Shown here: positions 1-6,688 of the stretch, in pieces
How positions within the stretch are numbered: the stretch's first letter is position 1
Layout: the number at the start of each line of letters is the position of its first letter
Assembly: GCA_002771585.1 (NCBI GenBank)
Contig: PCTT01000032.1
Location: forward strand, 1,018 to 31,968
Origin: Candidatus Campbellbacteria bacterium CG22_combo_CG10-13_8_21_14_all_36_13
Lineage (GTDB): Bacteria; Patescibacteriota; Minisyncoccia; Phycocordibacterales; PCTT01
Length of the DNA: 30,951 nt
Direction of reading: 5' to 3'
Translations under genes and position numbers: made by a program
Notes under the pieces: generated by a model
Database searches by the model: none
Seen by the model: only the letters and a program-made list of their open reading frames with translations
What the model was told of the DNA's origin: nothing

Positions 1-792
1 GCATTACACAAGTTTCATAAAATTTCAGACTACAAAAAAATAATTCCAGACTACACCTTTATAACAATTGGAATTACAAATCAGGATGAAGAAAAGCTAA
101 AACAAATTGCAAAAACTCAAACACCAAAATTTATTTGTATAGATGTTGCAAATGGTTATACAGAAAGATTTGTAGCATTTGTAAAAAAAGTTAGAAAAGA
201 TTTTCCAAAATCTATAATAATGGCTGGTAATGTTGTGACCGGAGAAATGACAGAAGAGCTCATACTTTCTGGTGCCGATATAGTGAAGGTCGGGATCGGT
301 CCTGGTTCTGTCTGTATTACACGAAAAGTGGCTGGAGTGGGGTATCCCCAGCTTTCTGCTGTAATTGAGTGTGCAGACGCGGCTCACGGTCTTAAGGGGC
401 TTGTTTGCGCCGATGGTGGCACAAGGAGCTCTGGAGATATAGCAAAGGCGTTTGGTGCAGGAGCTGACTTTGTGATGGCTGGTGGTCTTTTTGCTGGTCA
501 CGATGAATCTGGGTTTAAAATAATAACAAAAGGAGGAAAAAAAATGATGGAGCACTATGGCTCAAGCTCAGTAAGAGCAATGGAAAAAAATAATGGTGGA
601 AAAGCATCGTATCGAGCGTCAGAAGGGAAGGAGGGCTATGTTGAGTACAGGGGCCCTGTGAAAAATACTGTCGAGGAAATACTTGGCGGACTTAGATCGA
701 CTTGCACCTATGTTGGAGCATCAAGTATAAAAGAGCTCTCAAAAAGAACTACTTTCGTTCAAGTAAATCGTCAATTAAATAATATTTTTTAA
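1..792 (+). CDS. guaC: GMP reductase (5'-truncated by window edge)
   Basis: GMP reductase converts GMP to IMP with NADPH, returning guanine nucleotides to the shared purine pool in the cytoplasm. The reading frame is open from base 1, and the visible 263 residues align with the last three quarters of the family. It starts at the Leu-His-Lys region near residue 75 of the E. coli enzyme. Diagnostic blocks are FICIDVANGY, AGNVVTGEM, the catalytic loop GPGSVCITR (catalytic Cys plus the Thr two residues on), ADGGTRSSGDIAKAFGAGAD, and the C-terminal ILGGLRSTCTYVGAS. The loop and the absence of visible CBS domains favour GuaC over IMP dehydrogenase. It converges on the antiporter gene and the two share their last four bases. 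The start lies outside the window. Family assignment is very secure. Confidence 0.95.
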   Translation, partial: ALHKFHKISDYKKIIPDYTFITIGITNQDEEKLKQIAKTQTPKFICIDVANGYTERFVAFVKKVRKDFPKSIIMAGNVVTGEMTEELILSGADIVKVGIGPGSVCITRKVAGVGYPQLSAVIECADAAHGLKGLVCADGGTRSSGDIAKAFGAGADFVMAGGLFAGHDESGFKIITKGGKKMMEHYGSSSVRAMEKNNGGKASYRASEGKEGYVEYRGPVKNTVEEILGGLRSTCTYVGASSIKELSKRTTFVQVNRQLNNIF

Positions 793-1946
793 TTTCCGTG
801 TTCGAGTTGCGGGACCATCTTTCTTGTTAGCAGCGGCGCTAGAAACACCGTCACAATACTCATCATTACCATTGTTGGAATTATTGAAGATTCAAATATA
901 CCAAGCTCAACAGCAGTGAATGCCACCGCAAGGGTGGTAGAAAGTTGTGGTATTGTTGCATATCCTATAAACAAACTTTCTTTTTTTGAAAAACCAGCCA
1001 ACCTTCCACCAAACCATCCACCAAATATTTTTGAAACAATAAGCCCGCCAAGAACTATGGTTGTAAAAGTAAGAGTTGGTCCTGCGTTTAGAAATACGCT
1101 TATGTCTGTTTTCGCGCCCAAAATTACAAAAAATGTTGGAATAAAAAGCCCATAGCTAAGAACGTGAAGCTGTTCTTTTAGTTTTGCGCTTCCTATGTTT
1201 CCAGAAAGCACAACTCCAGCAAAGAATCCGGCAATAATTGGATGTAATCCAATGAGTTCAAATATAACAACCGTACCAACAAGCATAAAGAATACGATAC
1301 GGAGTTCTTGTTGGAATGGGTCACCTTTTGATTTGTTATCTGAAAAAAACCATTGAATTTTTGGTAGTATCCATCTCATTGTCATAAGAGATGTAATCAA
1401 TATAATCAAAAAGATTGGTAGTGGAAGTGATGTAAGCGGATCAACAGATCTTAGTAATATAGACAAAAGCAACAAGCTTGTCATGTCTTCCATTATGGTG
1501 GAAGCTATTATGGATTTTCCTATTGGTTTGTGTATTAAGCCAGTTGTCTCAAGGGTAGGAATTAATACCGCTATTGAAGATGAAATAAATACTATACCCA
1601 AAAGAAGTGACTGCACTAGATTGAATCCGACAAAATATCCTATACCGAGCCCAACAATGAAAGGGATTCCACCATTAAAAAAAGCCACAGTCATAACTTT
1701 TTTTGTGGAGTCTTTAAATGTGGAGAGGCGAACCTCAAGCCCCGCCATAAACATAAGGAATATTAATCCTATGTTTCCTATAAAGTCTAGAACTGTGCTT
1801 TCTGGTAGTAAATTAAAACCATGTGGCCCTATACTTATTCCACCAAGAATAAGTGTAATGACCCATGGCACATTAAATCTTTTGAATATTACAGAAAAAA
1901 GAACTGCAACAAATATTACTAAAAAGAAAGGATAATATTCTCCCAT
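789..1946 (-). CDS. CPA2-family cation:proton antiporter (KefB/GerN-like)
   Basis: This is an integral membrane protein that should exchange Na+ or K+ for protons and help control internal pH and cation levels. The 385 residues form about 12 hydrophobic segments from end to end, the normal size of the transport domain. Family features include the N-terminal GGISIGPHGFNLL block, the LMFMAGLEVRL segment with its acidic residue in a membrane helix, and a Gly-rich segment near residue 240 (IIAGFFAGVVLSG). There is no C-terminal TrkA-N/RCK domain, so it is the short, ungated form. The Met at 1946 is the first in frame and shows no Shine-Dalgarno match. The gene stands alone and converges with guaC. 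Ion specificity cannot be read from the sequence. Confidence 0.9.
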   Translation of the reverse strand: MGEYYPFFLVIFVAVLFSVIFKRFNVPWVITLILGGISIGPHGFNLLPESTVLDFIGNIGLIFLMFMAGLEVRLSTFKDSTKKVMTVAFFNGGIPFIVGLGIGYFVGFNLVQSLLLGIVFISSSIAVLIPTLETTGLIHKPIGKSIIASTIMEDMTSLLLLSILLRSVDPLTSLPLPIFLIILITSLMTMRWILPKIQWFFSDNKSKGDPFQQELRIVFFMLVGTVVIFELIGLHPIIAGFFAGVVLSGNIGSAKLKEQLHVLSYGLFIPTFFVILGAKTDISVFLNAGPTLTFTTIVLGGLIVSKIFGGWFGGRLAGFSKKESLFIGYATIPQLSTTLAVAFTAVELGIFESSIIPTMVMMSIVTVFLAPLLTRKMVPQLEHGN

Positions 1947-2113
1947 AAATTAAGGAATGAAATGACTATAATTTACAAGGGTCCCGTACTATTTTCAGCA
2001 AATTTTATTTAATAAACTGAAAATACAGTATTAAAAAACAGTTCTGGGGTTCCCTCCAGTCATATCTATATTGAAACACATAATAGAAAAATATTCATCT
2101 TATAAATTGTGTA
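1947..2113. other. Intergenic stretch with degenerate hairpins upstream of the REP/RAYT unit
   Basis: No gene is visible. An 8-bp perfect inverted repeat (ATTTTCAG at 1991-1998, CTGAAAAT at 2017-2024) brackets an AT-rich 18-base loop. A second hairpin, CTGGGG-TTCC-CTCCAG, lies at about 2045-2060. The segment CAAGGGTCCCG near 1977 resembles half of the REP sequence found further on. These may be worn REP relatives; that is an inference. Confidence 0.4.
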
Positions 2114-2144
2114 AAAAATATCAAGGGTAGCCCTTGATATTTTT
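2114..2144 (+). repeat. REP-like palindrome, left copy
   Basis: A perfect 14-bp stem has arms 2114-2127 and 2131-2144 around the loop TAG. The core is CAAGGG-TAG-CCCTTG. The same core recurs just after the transposase gene at 2825-2851 and, inverted, at 2881-2911. This is the arrangement expected for REP sequences next to their RAYT gene. Confidence 0.85.
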
Positions 2145-2154
2145 AAAACACAAA

Positions 2155-2163
2155 TGTTATGAT
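2155..2163 (+). promoter_or_regulatory. Extended -10 promoter of the RAYT gene
   Basis: TGT-TATGAT is an extended -10 element. Its last base is separated from the ATG at 2170 by six bases, so transcription would start at or next to the start codon and give a leaderless mRNA. It lies 10 bases after the left REP hairpin. Confidence 0.5.
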
Positions 2164-2169
2164 TTATAA

Positions 2170-2826
2170 ATGGAAAGAAAAGTTAAATTTTCAACAAATG
2201 AGTATTATCACTTGTATAGTCGTGGTGTAGATCGTAGAAAGATTTTTCTAGATAAAAATGATTATGACAGATTTATGTCAATTCTCTATATAATGAATCA
2301 ACCAGACCCATATCATTTCACGAATTTTTTGAAAGCACATAAAATCTATGAAATATATCAAGAAGAGAGAAAGAGTTCATTGGTAGACATACTTGCTTAT
2401 ACACTTATGTCAAATCATTTTCACATATTAGCATATGAAAAAAAAGAAAATGGAATAAGTAAGTTCATGATGCGCTTATTAACCGCGTATTCTATGTATT
2501 TTAATAAAAAATATGAACGTAGTGGTCCACTATTCATGCACCCATTTCGTTCACAGCATATCTCAAAAGAGTCACAATATTTATGGATATTTTCATATAT
2601 ACATCTAAATCCTGTCAAGATAATACAACCAGATTTTAAAGAGAAGGGGATTAAAAATATAAAAAACTGTGAAAAATTTTTATTATCTTATAAATATTCT
2701 AGTTATCACGAGTATCTTGGACACAGAAGACCAGAATCAATAATTATAAATACTTCTCTAATTCCAGACTATTTGTTGGATTTTAAATCTAATATTAATT
2801 CTTACAATAAATACTTAATAAATTAA
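2170..2826 (+). CDS. REP-associated tyrosine transposase (RAYT, Y1_Tnp domain)
   Basis: This is a single-strand DNA nuclease of the IS200/IS605 Y1 superfamily that is expected to cut and move or maintain the flanking REP hairpins. The 218 residues show the order typical of RAYTs: YYHLYSRGVDRRKIF at the N-terminus, the HUH metal motif HFHIL near residue 83, then a helix with YSMYFNKKY carrying candidate catalytic tyrosines, and the FRSQHI...LWIFSYIHLNPVK block. Length fits the family. It is flanked by REP hairpins on both sides, the right one overlapping the stop codon, and a terminator hairpin follows. There is no second transposon gene or terminal repeat beyond the REPs, so it is a domesticated-type RAYT and not an autonomous insertion sequence. 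Family assignment is firm. Confidence 0.92.
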   Translation: MERKVKFSTNEYYHLYSRGVDRRKIFLDKNDYDRFMSILYIMNQPDPYHFTNFLKAHKIYEIYQEERKSSLVDILAYTLMSNHFHILAYEKKENGISKFMMRLLTAYSMYFNKKYERSGPLFMHPFRSQHISKESQYLWIFSYIHLNPVKIIQPDFKEKGIKNIKNCEKFLLSYKYSSYHEYLGHRRPESIIINTSLIPDYLLDFKSNINSYNKYLIN

Positions 2827-2911
2827 ATATCAAGGGTAGCCCTTGATATTTAGAGCTATCTATTACCTATAAAATATCAACAAAATATCAAGGGCTACTC
2901 TTGATATTTTG
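2825..2911. repeat. Pair of inverted REP hairpins (BIME-like) after the RAYT gene
   Basis: The first hairpin (2825-2851, 12-bp stem, loop TAG) has the orientation of the left copy and begins on the RAYT stop codon. The second (2881-2911, 14-bp stem with one G-T pair, loop CTA) is in the opposite orientation. Two REPs head to head with a 29-base spacer form the classic BIME arrangement. Confidence 0.8.
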
Positions 2912-2929
2912 TTTTGGTTTTTATATTAA

Positions 2930-2961
2930 AATTATAGAGGGGAGCCCTCGGTAATTTTTTT
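2930..2961 (+). terminator. Terminator of the RAYT gene
   Basis: A stem with core GAGGG-GAG-CCCTC and AT-rich lower part (2930-2956) runs into seven T residues. On the other strand the same hairpin is followed by a T-rich stretch and could also end the Nudix transcript. The core has the same GGG-NAG-CCC shape as the REPs and may derive from one. Confidence 0.65.
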
Positions 2962-2995
2962 AGTAATTTTAATTAAATAGGAAAATATTCACATT

Positions 2996-3496
2996 TTAAT
3001 GTGCTGAAAAATTTTCGTGTTGTTTGATTGCTCTTGAGATTAAATGGTCTCCTATTTTGCCCCAATTAATATATTTTCTAAATTCTACAGTATCTATCAA
3101 CTTTATTTTTGTTATATCTTCATCTGGGTCAGATACAAAGTTTCCATAAGGCTCTACTATACAAAATGATCTCGTCTGTCTAACAACTTTATTTGGTTGA
3201 TAAATATCTTGATACCCGAGCAGTTCTTGGTAAAGAACTTTCATATTTGTTTCTTCATGAATTTCTCTAATTAGGGCTTCTGTATAAGTTTCTCCAAGTT
3301 CTATTCCACCACCAGGCAGACTCCAATATCCCTTTTTATCAGAATATACAAGAACCATCTTGTCTTTATAAAAGCAAAAACCGTGAACTCCCTCAAGTAT
3401 TATATTACCGATATTTTCTAGTACATTATTAGAATCCACATATATTACATCGTAGTCGTCGCCCAAACCTCTTTCAATTTTAGATTCAATTTTCAT
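2996..3496 (-). CDS. Nudix hydrolase
   Basis: This is a cytoplasmic Mg2+-dependent pyrophosphatase acting on a nucleoside diphosphate linked to another group; the exact substrate cannot be told. The Nudix box is complete at about residues 64-86: GGGIELGE, then the REIHEET core with all the glutamates needed for metal binding. The 166-residue protein has an N-terminal strand region ahead of the box, a normal length. It is the last gene of a leftward set and its start overlaps the end of msrB by 11 bases, which suggests translational coupling. The downstream hairpin at 2930-2961 may terminate it. A second, unrelated Nudix gene lies at 6689-7195. Confidence 0.9.
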   Translation of the reverse strand: MKIESKIERGLGDDYDVIYVDSNNVLENIGNIILEGVHGFCFYKDKMVLVYSDKKGYWSLPGGGIELGETYTEALIREIHEETNMKVLYQELLGYQDIYQPNKVVRQTRSFCIVEPYGNFVSDPDEDITKIKLIDTVEFRKYINWGKIGDHLISRAIKQHENFSAH

Positions 3497-3869
3497 TTTC
3501 TTTTTCTAAATCGAGACAAATAGAATTTATACAATATCTTTTTCCAGTGGTTTCTGGTCCGTCGTCAAAAACATGTCCTAGGTGTGAGTCACACTTTGCA
3601 CAAAGTACTTCTGTCCTGTTCATTCCGTAAGCTTCGTCTTTTTCGTACTTAACAGCACCATCTATTGCCTGATCAAAACTTGGCCAACCGGTGCCAGAGT
3701 CAAACTTTGTGTCTGAAGAAAACAAAGCATTTCCACACGCTTTACATTTGTATTGCCCTTTTTCTTTTGTGTTTACGTATTTGCCGGAAAAAGGAGCTTC
3801 TGTTCCTTTTTCACGAAGTACCAAATACTCTTCATCTGTTAGTTTGTCTTCAAAACTATCTTTATCCAT
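3486..3869 (-). CDS. msrB: Peptide-methionine (R)-S-oxide reductase
   Basis: MsrB repairs oxidised methionine in proteins by reducing the R-sulfoxide. All elements are present in 127 residues: the structural zinc site from Cys42/Cys45 (CKACG) and Cys90/Cys93 (CAKC), the GTGWPSF loop, HLGHVFDDGP, and the catalytic RYCIN with Cys113. A second reactive cysteine is visible at Cys118 (SICLD). There is no signal peptide, so this copy acts in the cytoplasm. The gene starts three bases after the end of the anchored hypothetical protein and overlaps the following Nudix gene. It ends in TGA. No msrA is visible in the window. Confidence 0.96.
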   Translation of the reverse strand: MDKDSFEDKLTDEEYLVLREKGTEAPFSGKYVNTKEKGQYKCKACGNALFSSDTKFDSGTGWPSFDQAIDGAVKYEKDEAYGMNRTEVLCAKCDSHLGHVFDDGPETTGKRYCINSICLDLEKENEN

Positions 3870-3872
3870 ATA

Positions 3873-4721
3873 TTATTCGCATGTATATGTTAATGATGTC
3901 TTTATTATTTCTTTTGGAGAAAATCCGTAATCAAAATCTGCACCAAAACCATCTTCTGGAGCAGGAACGATCCCACCACTTATCACTACAAACACTGGTG
4001 TATAAGGCTCTCTTTCTAAGATTATTTTTTCATATAAATCTTTTATATAAGACATATATTCATTTGTTCCTACAAGCCAATATTCATCACCCTGGCATGT
4101 TGTAAATGTGCGGGACTCGTGTCCAAAAACTAAATTTCCAAAGTACAACGTTTCATTCTTGTCGTTTATAAAGATTTGTATAAGATTACCGTCTTTTATG
4201 TATGAATAAATTGTTTTACCCATAGATGGCCTTGTAGACATAGGTTCGTCATTTTTTCTTTCAGCAAAATTTGCCATTATTATCCCGTGTTGAATATTTA
4301 TATTTTGTGGTGATATCCTATCTCCCAGCAGTATTGCGTCTGTGCCTGTATATATACCGTCATTGTATATTGCAGCAACCAAATAGAAAAAAGTTCCGCT
4401 TCCACCAGCATTGTATGTGAGATATAGGCCAGCATCTGTGTCGCCATCGCCATCAATATCTGCATATATTGGTTCTCCAAACACATCAACTTTTATTTTT
4501 GAGGTAGAGTCTGGGGTTAAAATTTCTTCGTATTTACCATATTTTAGGGGGATGGGTGATCCATCAATTTTGTATGTTGCGTTCAGTGGATCTGTGTTTG
4601 TTGAAATTGGTATTTTGGGTTCTAGGTTGGCTTTTTCACCGATTGCAGAATAAAAGAAGACACCCAACAAGAAAAAGAAAACAAAAATTAAAATTATTAA
4701 TATAATATTATTTTTTTTCAT
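3873..4721 (-). CDS. Membrane-anchored extracytoplasmic protein with FG-GAP-like Asp-rich loop
   Basis: Function unknown. The 282 residues begin with a Lys-rich start and a single hydrophobic helix (about 5-26), so the rest should lie outside the membrane. A short Ca2+-type loop, DIDGDGDTD (about 89-97), is followed by an FG-GAP-like strand pattern with GGSGTFFYLVAAI. The C-terminal part (about 190-282) is a separate beta-rich region with two cysteines and an acidic FGADFDYGF stretch. From general knowledge, proteins of this build occur in Parcubacteria beside Gmad2 genes. It overlaps the upstream Gmad2 gene by 14 bases and is followed by msrB after three bases, which supports one transcript. 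Confidence 0.75.
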   Translation of the reverse strand: MKKNNIILIILIFVFFFLLGVFFYSAIGEKANLEPKIPISTNTDPLNATYKIDGSPIPLKYGKYEEILTPDSTSKIKVDVFGEPIYADIDGDGDTDAGLYLTYNAGGSGTFFYLVAAIYNDGIYTGTDAILLGDRISPQNINIQHGIIMANFAERKNDEPMSTRPSMGKTIYSYIKDGNLIQIFINDKNETLYFGNLVFGHESRTFTTCQGDEYWLVGTNEYMSYIKDLYEKIILEREPYTPVFVVISGGIVPAPEDGFGADFDYGFSPKEIIKTSLTYTCE

Positions 4722-5217
4722 AGTAGATTGTTATTTCCAAGGCATCGTCATTTTCTGGTAGACCTGATGGGTTGTCTTTGCGAAGTATGAGGGAACCACG
4801 GTTTGAAACATTTAAAGTTTCTGGGGCAACTGTGTATTCCAGTGTTGCTTTAAATGGGACAAAGTCTTCTGTCATCCATGTTGATGTTTCATCATTTGGG
4901 TCAAGTATAGCTTCGGCATATCCTTCTGCGATAATGAGACCGTCCCAATCTGTGAGTATTACAGGAAATGTTGCTTCAAAAAACCAATATCCACGAGCTT
5001 GTCCTGTGATTATAAGTGGTGATGATACCGTCGCTTCTGGTAGTGGGTAAGTGAGTACTATTAAATCACTTTTATCTTTAGGATTACTTGGTGTGGTCGT
5101 TGCGATATCTTGTGAATCAGTTTGTATTGGTGTTCCTATCTGCATACCAAAAAAGATAAAGATAACAAGTATCCCAATAAATATTACTAATACAGAATAG
5201 AATGTATCTTTGTTCAT
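4708..5217 (-). CDS. Membrane-anchored Gmad2-domain (Ig-like) protein
   Basis: The 169 residues consist of one N-terminal helix (about 7-25, anchor or uncleaved signal) and a single Ig-like Gmad2 domain. The domain shows VTYPLPEATVSSPLIITGQARGxW-type opening strands, a central alternating strand-turn pattern, and the LNVSNRGSLILRKDNPSGLPENDDALEI tail (cited here only as the Gmad2 hallmark of Gly-Leu-Pro-Glu-Asn-Asp). Gmad2 domains are thought to bind ligands or partners at the cell surface; the partner is unknown. It is the first gene of the leftward set with the FG-GAP-like protein, msrB and Nudix. Its start codon is preceded at six bases by an extended -10 element, so the message is probably leaderless. 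Confidence 0.85.
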   Translation of the reverse strand: MNKDTFYSVLVIFIGILVIFIFFGMQIGTPIQTDSQDIATTTPSNPKDKSDLIVLTYPLPEATVSSPLIITGQARGYWFFEATFPVILTDWDGLIIAEGYAEAILDPNDETSTWMTEDFVPFKATLEYTVAPETLNVSNRGSLILRKDNPSGLPENDDALEITIYYEKK

Positions 5218-5223
5218 AAATAC

Positions 5224-5232
5224 ATTATACCA
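5224..5232 (-). promoter_or_regulatory. Extended -10 promoter of the Gmad2-msrB-Nudix set
   Basis: TGG-TATAAT on the minus strand is a near-ideal extended -10. Six bases separate it from the ATG at 5217, placing the expected transcription start on the A of that ATG. Confidence 0.65.
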
Positions 5233-5245
5233 CGATATTATATAT

Positions 5246-5270
5246 CACATCATACTTTTATCATGATGTG
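5246..5270. promoter_or_regulatory. Operator-like inverted repeat upstream of the Gmad2 promoter
   Basis: CACATCAT and ATGATGTG form a perfect 8-bp dyad with a nine-base spacer. It occupies about -30 to -54 relative to the predicted start, next to where a -35 element would be and where none is convincing. A binding site for a dimeric regulator is an inference; a hairpin terminator is less likely because no T tract follows on either strand. Confidence 0.4.
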
Positions 5271-5491
5271 GAGATGAGTATAATAAATAAAATTAATGCA
5301 AAATATGAAAATACTCAATTGTTTTTATAAAACACACCACAGTTTTTCTTTTAGGGTTTTTGGTGTGGAGCACAAATAGGTTGCATTTAAATATAAATTC
5401 TATTATTGCAACAGAGAGCACAAGAAGTCCGAGTATCATCAGTCAAGGCCAAACTTTGACTATTTTTGTTATTTGGTTAGTTTATAAATAT
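5271..5491. other. Gene-free stretch with serial hairpins
   Basis: No credible ORF is seen. Three stem-forming pairs follow one another: CACACCA/TGGTGTG (about 5332-5367), GTTGCA/TGCAAC (about 5381-5412) and AGTCAA/TTGACT (about 5441-5461), the last followed by ATTTTTGTTATT. A TATAAT lies at 5279-5284 on the plus strand. This is compatible with an unnoticed plus-strand structured RNA ending near 5475, but no family is recognised. Confidence 0.3.
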
Positions 5492-5794
5492 TTAGAGGGG
5501 TGTAAATAGCAATATAGCTAAGAACGATAATGCAATAAGTGCGAAGTATAGTATCGTACGCAAGAAATACTGCACCGCCTCTTTTCTCTGTCCGTCATAG
5601 AATAGGCGAAAGGGCTCATACCCAAAAAGAAATGCCATGGTTGCAACCGACAATACAAGCAGGCTCAGTATTGTCATTGGTATTAGGATTGTGCCTTTTT
5701 GATCCGGAGAATCTACAAAAGTGCTGATAATAAAAACAATGAGAACTATGTATAGTCCCGCAAAAAGCGCATTAAAAAATGGGTGTTTTTTCAT
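5492..5794 (-). CDS. Small three-helix membrane protein of unknown function
   Basis: The 100 residues form three hydrophobic segments (about 8-26, 37-58, 78-97) with short polar loops; the second loop contains FGYEPFRLFYDGQRKEAVQYF. No catalytic or binding motif is recognised. Coding status is supported by the amphipathic design and by an extended -10 seven bases before the ATG. It lies alone between the ATL gene and the hairpin-rich gap. Confidence 0.6.
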   Translation of the reverse strand: MKKHPFFNALFAGLYIVLIVFIISTFVDSPDQKGTILIPMTILSLLVLSVATMAFLFGYEPFRLFYDGQRKEAVQYFLRTILYFALIALSFLAILLFTPL

Positions 5795-5801
5795 ATGGTT
5801 T

Positions 5802-5810
5802 ATTATATCA
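5802..5810 (-). promoter_or_regulatory. Extended -10 promoter of the three-helix protein gene
   Basis: TGA-TATAAT on the minus strand ends seven bases before the ATG at 5794, again predicting a leaderless or nearly leaderless mRNA. Confidence 0.6.
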
Positions 5811-5824
5811 AGATTTTAATTTAT

Positions 5825-6142
5825 TTACTTAAACTCAAATAATATATCTCTAAAGTTAACGATTTGGTTGTTCTTGTCTAACTTTATTCCTTCCTGTTTA
5901 TATAGTGCAAGTCGTTTTTCTCTCCACGCGCCATCAAGCCAGACACTTCCGTCGGCATAAACTATTCTGTGAAATGGTATGTCTTTTATTCCAGAGTTAT
6001 ACGCTTTTCCCAAGATTGCAGTGATACTTCGTGAAGCCATTGTTCCGCCACCTGCACCTTTTGCGATTCGGCCATAAGTGGTAACTTTTCCTTTTGGAAT
6101 TTTACGAGCCATTTTGATCACCCGTTCACTGAATGTTTGCAT
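5825..6142 (-). CDS. Alkyltransferase-like (ATL) DNA-binding protein
   Basis: The 105 residues are the DNA-binding half of the O6-alkylguanine-DNA methyltransferase family: KIPKGKVTTYGRIA with the base-flipping Tyr23, a Ser-Arg helix (ASRSITAIL, arginine finger near Arg38), then the active-site loop. Where a true methyltransferase has Pro-Cys-His-Arg, this one has Pro-Phe-His-Arg at 56-59. Without the acceptor cysteine it cannot remove alkyl groups. Known ATLs (usually with Trp or Ala there) bind O6-alkylguanine and hand the lesion to nucleotide excision repair. That fits the presence of uvrA and uvrB further along this window. A TATAAT lies 12 bases before the ATG. Family is firm, the ATL role is inferred. 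Confidence 0.88.
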   Translation of the reverse strand: MQTFSERVIKMARKIPKGKVTTYGRIAKGAGGGTMASRSITAILGKAYNSGIKDIPFHRIVYADGSVWLDGAWREKRLALYKQEGIKLDKNNQIVNFRDILFEFK

Positions 6143-6222
6143 GATAATATTAGTATTATATATGTTGTTTTTATTACTGCTAACTTTTTATAATGCAGAC
6201 AAGTCAAATAAAGTAAAAAATT

Positions 6223-6510
6223 TTAGCGATGTGGGCAACCAGCCCAACAACAAGGTCGGCGCATTCCGCCCTTTAGCTTTGAGAGCGCTTTTTCAATACG
6301 TATATTCCGCGTTTCCGCTTTCTTACCAGATGTGACCCAACAGATCCACTCATTGCGCGCTAGTGGTGTAATCTCTTCCCACAATGCTTTTACCGTAGGT
6401 GTCCCTATTAAGGCCTTTCGTAAATCCTCTGGCAATTTATGTACCACACCAGATGAGATTTTCTTGCTTGTAATATTTGGTGTAGTTATTTTGGTGGGTT
6501 TTTTGTTCAT
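6223..6510 (-). CDS. YdeI/OmpD-associated (OmdA-like) family protein
   Basis: The 95 residues match the short form of the YdeI/OmdA family (bacteriocin-protection-type domain). Diagnostic parts are LPEDLRKAL, the ALWEEITPLARNEWICWV helix region, KAETRNIRIEKA, and the C-terminal MRRPCCWAGCPHR with three cysteines. The biochemical role of the family is not established. No SD or close -10 element is seen before the ATG at 6510. It stands between the ATL gene and the second Nudix gene, all leftward, but the gaps of 80 bases or more make an operon uncertain. Confidence 0.8.
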   Translation of the reverse strand: MNKKPTKITTPNITSKKISSGVVHKLPEDLRKALIGTPTVKALWEEITPLARNEWICWVTSGKKAETRNIRIEKALSKLKGGMRRPCCWAGCPHR

Positions 6511-6688
6511 TCAATATTAAAATTATATCTTCTTTTTAGCCAAAGGTTTTTTAAGAAGGGGATTGAAAAAGTGGAAAAAAGAGTTTTTACCTACACACTA
6601 AGTTTTATCACGCATATCGCTGGCCATTTCGAGTTAGAACCGTGTGTAGTCAAACCCTGCTTACTCCGTTTAGCTTCCTTTTAGTTCA
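6511..6688. other. Intergenic stretch with one long-range inverted repeat
   Basis: No gene is visible. CTACACAC (6591-6598) pairs perfectly with GTGTGTAG (6642-6649) across a 43-base loop. On the minus strand the stretch following the loop is T-rich (GTAAAAACTC then TTTTTTCCAC), so this may be the 3' end signal of the upstream Nudix gene. Confidence 0.35.

Noticed and set aside
2114..2961. CRISPR array at the repeated CAAGGG palindromes
   Set aside because: Only three copies, in mixed orientation and with irregular spacing around a RAYT gene, and no cas gene; REP/BIME explains them.
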